Below are positions 63,738 through 64,000 of a stretch of 64,000 bases of DNA, piece by piece (within the stretch, counting starts at the first letter, position 1; each line of letters begins with the position of its first letter). Below the pieces are notes generated by a model. That model ran no database searches. It was given only the letters and a program-made list of their open reading frames with translations, and had not been told where the DNA came from. Made by a program: the position numbers and the translations under genes. The stretch comes from Bacteroidales bacterium (GTDB taxonomy: Bacteria; Bacteroidota; Bacteroidia; Bacteroidales; ML635J-15), in the NCBI GenBank assembly GCA_017551515.1, contig JAFZLK010000035.1:1-64000 (forward strand), written 5' to 3'.

Positions 63738-64000
63738 ACAATTCTGAATCCCCTGTCGTTCGCACAGCTGGATGGAATTTCGTTGTATCTGCACGAAACT
63801 CGGCAGAAACTTGGTGTGTCGTCGTCCCATCCACCACCACGGAAAACATGAAGCTCTCCTTTTTCTGGACCTTTGGGATTGTTCTGCGGGTATTCGCTGT
63901 ACCAGTCGTACCAGTCGCTGCACCATTCCCATACATTGCCGCTCATGTCGTACAGACCGAGTTCGTTTGGCTTGTACTGACCGACTCTTTCGGTGCGTTG
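63722..64000 (-). CDS. Formylglycine-generating-enzyme family protein, C-terminal part
   Basis: Open to the window end; 92 residues are visible. It contains GQYKPNELGLYDMSGNVWEW, CSDWYDWYSEYP, HVFRGGGWDDD and DRGFRIVLDVE, the C-terminal signature of the SUMF1/FGE-sulfatase domain. Family members include sulfatase activators and many lipoproteins without that activity (for example GldK/J). Which applies cannot be told from this fragment. Confidence 0.85.
   Translation of the reverse strand, partial: QRTERVGQYKPNELGLYDMSGNVWEWCSDWYDWYSEYPQNNPKGPEKGELHVFRGGGWDDDTPSFCRVSCRYNEIPSSCANDRGFRIVLDVE

Overview
The window is a chromosomal segment of an AT-rich Bacteroidetes bacterium, most likely order Bacteroidales. 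Three lines of evidence support this. (1) Transcription signals follow the Bacteroidetes pattern TTTG - 19/20 bp - TANNTTTG; the full pair is seen, among others, before rpsU, the tRNA cluster, tRNA-Gln, tRNA-Leu, rpsA and two surface/ATPase genes. (2) Two proteins end in type IX secretion sorting domains. (3) Many families are typical of this phylum: DUF4271, DUF4476, DUF3467, BspA-type leucine-rich repeats, CHAT-TPR and DUF3990.

Layout. 1-4614: end of a large SprB-repeat surface protein, tRNA-Pro, and an exported TPR-CHAT protease-like protein. 4848-19668: the housekeeping core, with rpsU, a Xer recombinase, hpf, tRNA-Thr/Tyr/Gly/Thr, tuf, tRNA-Trp, secE, nusG, rplKAJL, rpoB, rpoC and a DUF3467 gene, all on + and closed by a strong terminator. 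19812-30316: cell-envelope genes, namely a NagZ-like hydrolase fused to a beta-lactamase-fold domain, a small barrel, an Omp85-like barrel, a DUF819 membrane protein, and a BspA/InlB repeat adhesin with an unknown helix-turn-helix gene. 31035-32345: a lone ATPase/nuclease-like gene between two copies of a 41-bp repeat. 32819-38338 (minus): trpS, a PDZ-S41 protease, rnpA, hemD, DUF4271 and a coiled-coil protein, then aspartate kinase. 40185-46574: an accessory island with an ATPase remnant, two small related unknown genes, a membrane protein, a WYL regulator, a PD-(D/E)XK nuclease, a TPR-like protein and an AAA_14/DUF4143 ATPase. 46613-57000: AI-2E-type permease, FMN/4Fe-4S membrane protein, an RsmI-like methylase, tRNA-Gln, a TPR protein with ruvC, and a giant outer-membrane protein. 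56644-57575: a DUF3990 ADP-ribosyltransferase-like gene coupled to a second gene, a candidate toxin-antitoxin pair. 57608-64000 (minus): small membrane protein, rpsA, tRNA-Leu, a six-repeat secreted protein, an O-antigen ligase-like protein, a double DUF4476 protein, and the end of a formylglycine-generating-enzyme-like protein.

The strongest candidates for an undescribed system are the WYL/nuclease/membrane-protein island (40.5-45.2 kb), whose two transcription units share a conserved 62-bp leader, and the DUF3990 pair at 56.6 kb, whose promoter implies a leaderless mRNA. Intergenic DNA is rich in short palindromes of several families, including one palindrome nested inside another. All protein functions are inferred from sequence motifs read by eye; no database search was run.
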